Shown: positions 63,378 to 64,000 of the stretch, piece after piece
Layout of the letters: each line of letters starts with the position of its first letter
Position numbering within the stretch: the stretch's first letter is position 1
Origin: Hyphomicrobiales bacterium
GTDB lineage: Bacteria; Pseudomonadota; Alphaproteobacteria; Rhizobiales; Rhizobiaceae
Direction of reading: 5' to 3'
DNA: 64,000 nucleotides
NCBI GenBank assembly: GCA_900469955.1
Contig: UBYX01000001.1
Span: forward strand, 81,359-145,358
Program-made: the position numbers and the translations under genes
The notes under the pieces: model-generated
The model's input: the letters and a program-made list of their open reading frames with translations, nothing else
Database searches by the model: none
What the model was told of the DNA's origin: nothing

Positions 63378-64000
63378 GCGTCGGTTTTCTCGACGGCAGC
63401 CCCAGGCGCCCTTCTTCCCGTCCTTGTGACAGCAATCCGGCAGCGCCACGTCGGGGGCGGAAAAAAACTCCAGCCTTGCCTCCGATGGCAGAGCGCATAC
63501 GGGCGGTGCGGCGGCGCCGCGTTCCCAACCCTCCCCCTTGTGGGGAGGGTGGCCGGCAGGCGGGAGGGGTTTTCATGCGAGCAACGGCCCCACAAGGCGG
63601 AGGGGCTCTATGCACCGCCCTCAGGCCTTCCTATGCGGTTGCCATGCGCCAAAACGGGGATGTTCCCGAACTCCTGCTCCAATCTTTTCAACACCTTACC
63701 GAAATCCACATCCTCTCTCATCCCCGTCCCCTCAACCCATGCCTACACTCTCCCCGTTCCGTATCGGATACACCGGAAGGCGTTCCGGCGAGCGGGGCCG
63801 GCGCCGGGTGCAGGGAAACGACGTAAGTCCTTGCATTCGGGGTCCGCGGAAAATGGTCTCCCTCCGGCGACACGGGGAGAGATGAAGGGCACCGGACCGG
63901 CCCTCGTCTCTTGATGCCCGAAAGCGCGCGCCGGGCGTGCCTGTGCGGCACACATGGTGGCCCGAAGGATGGTTTCGCCGGACTCTTTGAAGTCCGTCCG
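63378..64000. other. 623 bases of repeat-rich intergenic DNA to the window end
   Basis: Several frames are open here, but none has a start site or a family pattern, and their products are translations of repeat sequence (for example ...LPLVGRVAGRR). A clear element lies at 63528-63610; a hairpin ccggaa/ttccgg near 63773 and GC-rich palindromes continue to the end. Confidence 0.6.
63528..63610. repeat. Palindromic intergenic repeat element
   Basis: A 9-bp hairpin at 63528-63550 (accctcccc / ggggagggt) is followed by ggccggcagg and gggagggg and then ccccacaaggcggagggg. The combination matches, in parts, the elements at 60741-60880 and inside uvrB. Confidence 0.7.

Noticed and set aside
63426..63914. 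162-codon frame near the right end.
   Set aside because: It translates palindromic repeat DNA, lacks a ribosome-binding site, and other frames are open across the same stretch.

Overview
The window is high-GC chromosomal DNA of an alphaproteobacterium, most probably a member of the Rhizobiaceae (Rhizobium, Neorhizobium, Agrobacterium or Ensifer type). The markers are a Usg protein, a PleC/DivJ-type (PdhS-like) histidine kinase, a TIGR02281-type aspartic protease next to cobS, a UvrB with the long N- and C-terminal extensions usual in this group, Lrp and DUF1289 proteins of rhizobial type, and dispersed GC-rich palindromic repeats. The genus cannot be fixed by eye. No rRNA, tRNA, CRISPR array, transposase or prophage was seen. 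About 60 protein genes are supported. Most are housekeeping, transport, regulatory or stress genes in short operons on both strands.

Layout: 1-9.5 kb: end of gph, an L,D-transpeptidase, fumC, a diguanylate cyclase, a PPOX flavoprotein, a divergent hydrolase/MarR pair with a perfect palindromic operator, DUF971 and moaA. 9.6-18 kb: a chemoreceptor, a DMT exporter, a coupled MFS-mobA-mobB operon, and a low-complexity OmpA-like protein. 18-21 kb: an amino-acid ABC importer (binding protein plus two permeases, no ATPase beside it), then usg. 21-31 kb: DUF2270, a methyltransferase, DinB, a YbaL-type K+/H+ antiporter, an XRE regulator, a hydroxyacid dehydrogenase, an AlkD-like protein, an AraC regulator broken by one in-frame stop, Lrp, a uracil-DNA glycosylase and a thermonuclease. 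31-41 kb: the PdhS-like kinase, dgkA, divergent cobT/cobS, DUF1289 plus aspartic protease, YCII, an AraC/MFS divergent pair and an ABC-2 exporter. 41-53 kb: GST, MmcQ/YjbR, an extensin-like lipoprotein, AraC-GyrI plus DUF1801, a Cache chemoreceptor, a thioesterase, GNAT, a Tat-exported DUF1501/DUF1800 pair and a lipoprotein/small-protein pair. 53-64 kb: a divergent EamA/LysR pair, a GGDEF-EAL protein, uvrB, a monooxygenase-fold protein, an AT-rich foreign-looking gene, DUF3828, and repeat-rich DNA to the end.

Functional links: moaA, mobA and mobB serve molybdenum cofactor synthesis; cobT and cobS serve the last steps of cobalamin assembly. Two c-di-GMP proteins, two chemoreceptors and the kinase form a signalling layer. 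The most interesting items are the AT-rich gene at 61481-62590, whose C-terminus carries an RX4H motif in a helical context like that of HEPN RNases (a candidate single-gene defence protein), a palindromic repeat read in frame inside uvrB, the nonsense-broken AraC gene, and a candidate small RNA near 40.8-40.9 kb. Starts were corrected from ribosome-binding sites and family length where the longest open frame looked too long.
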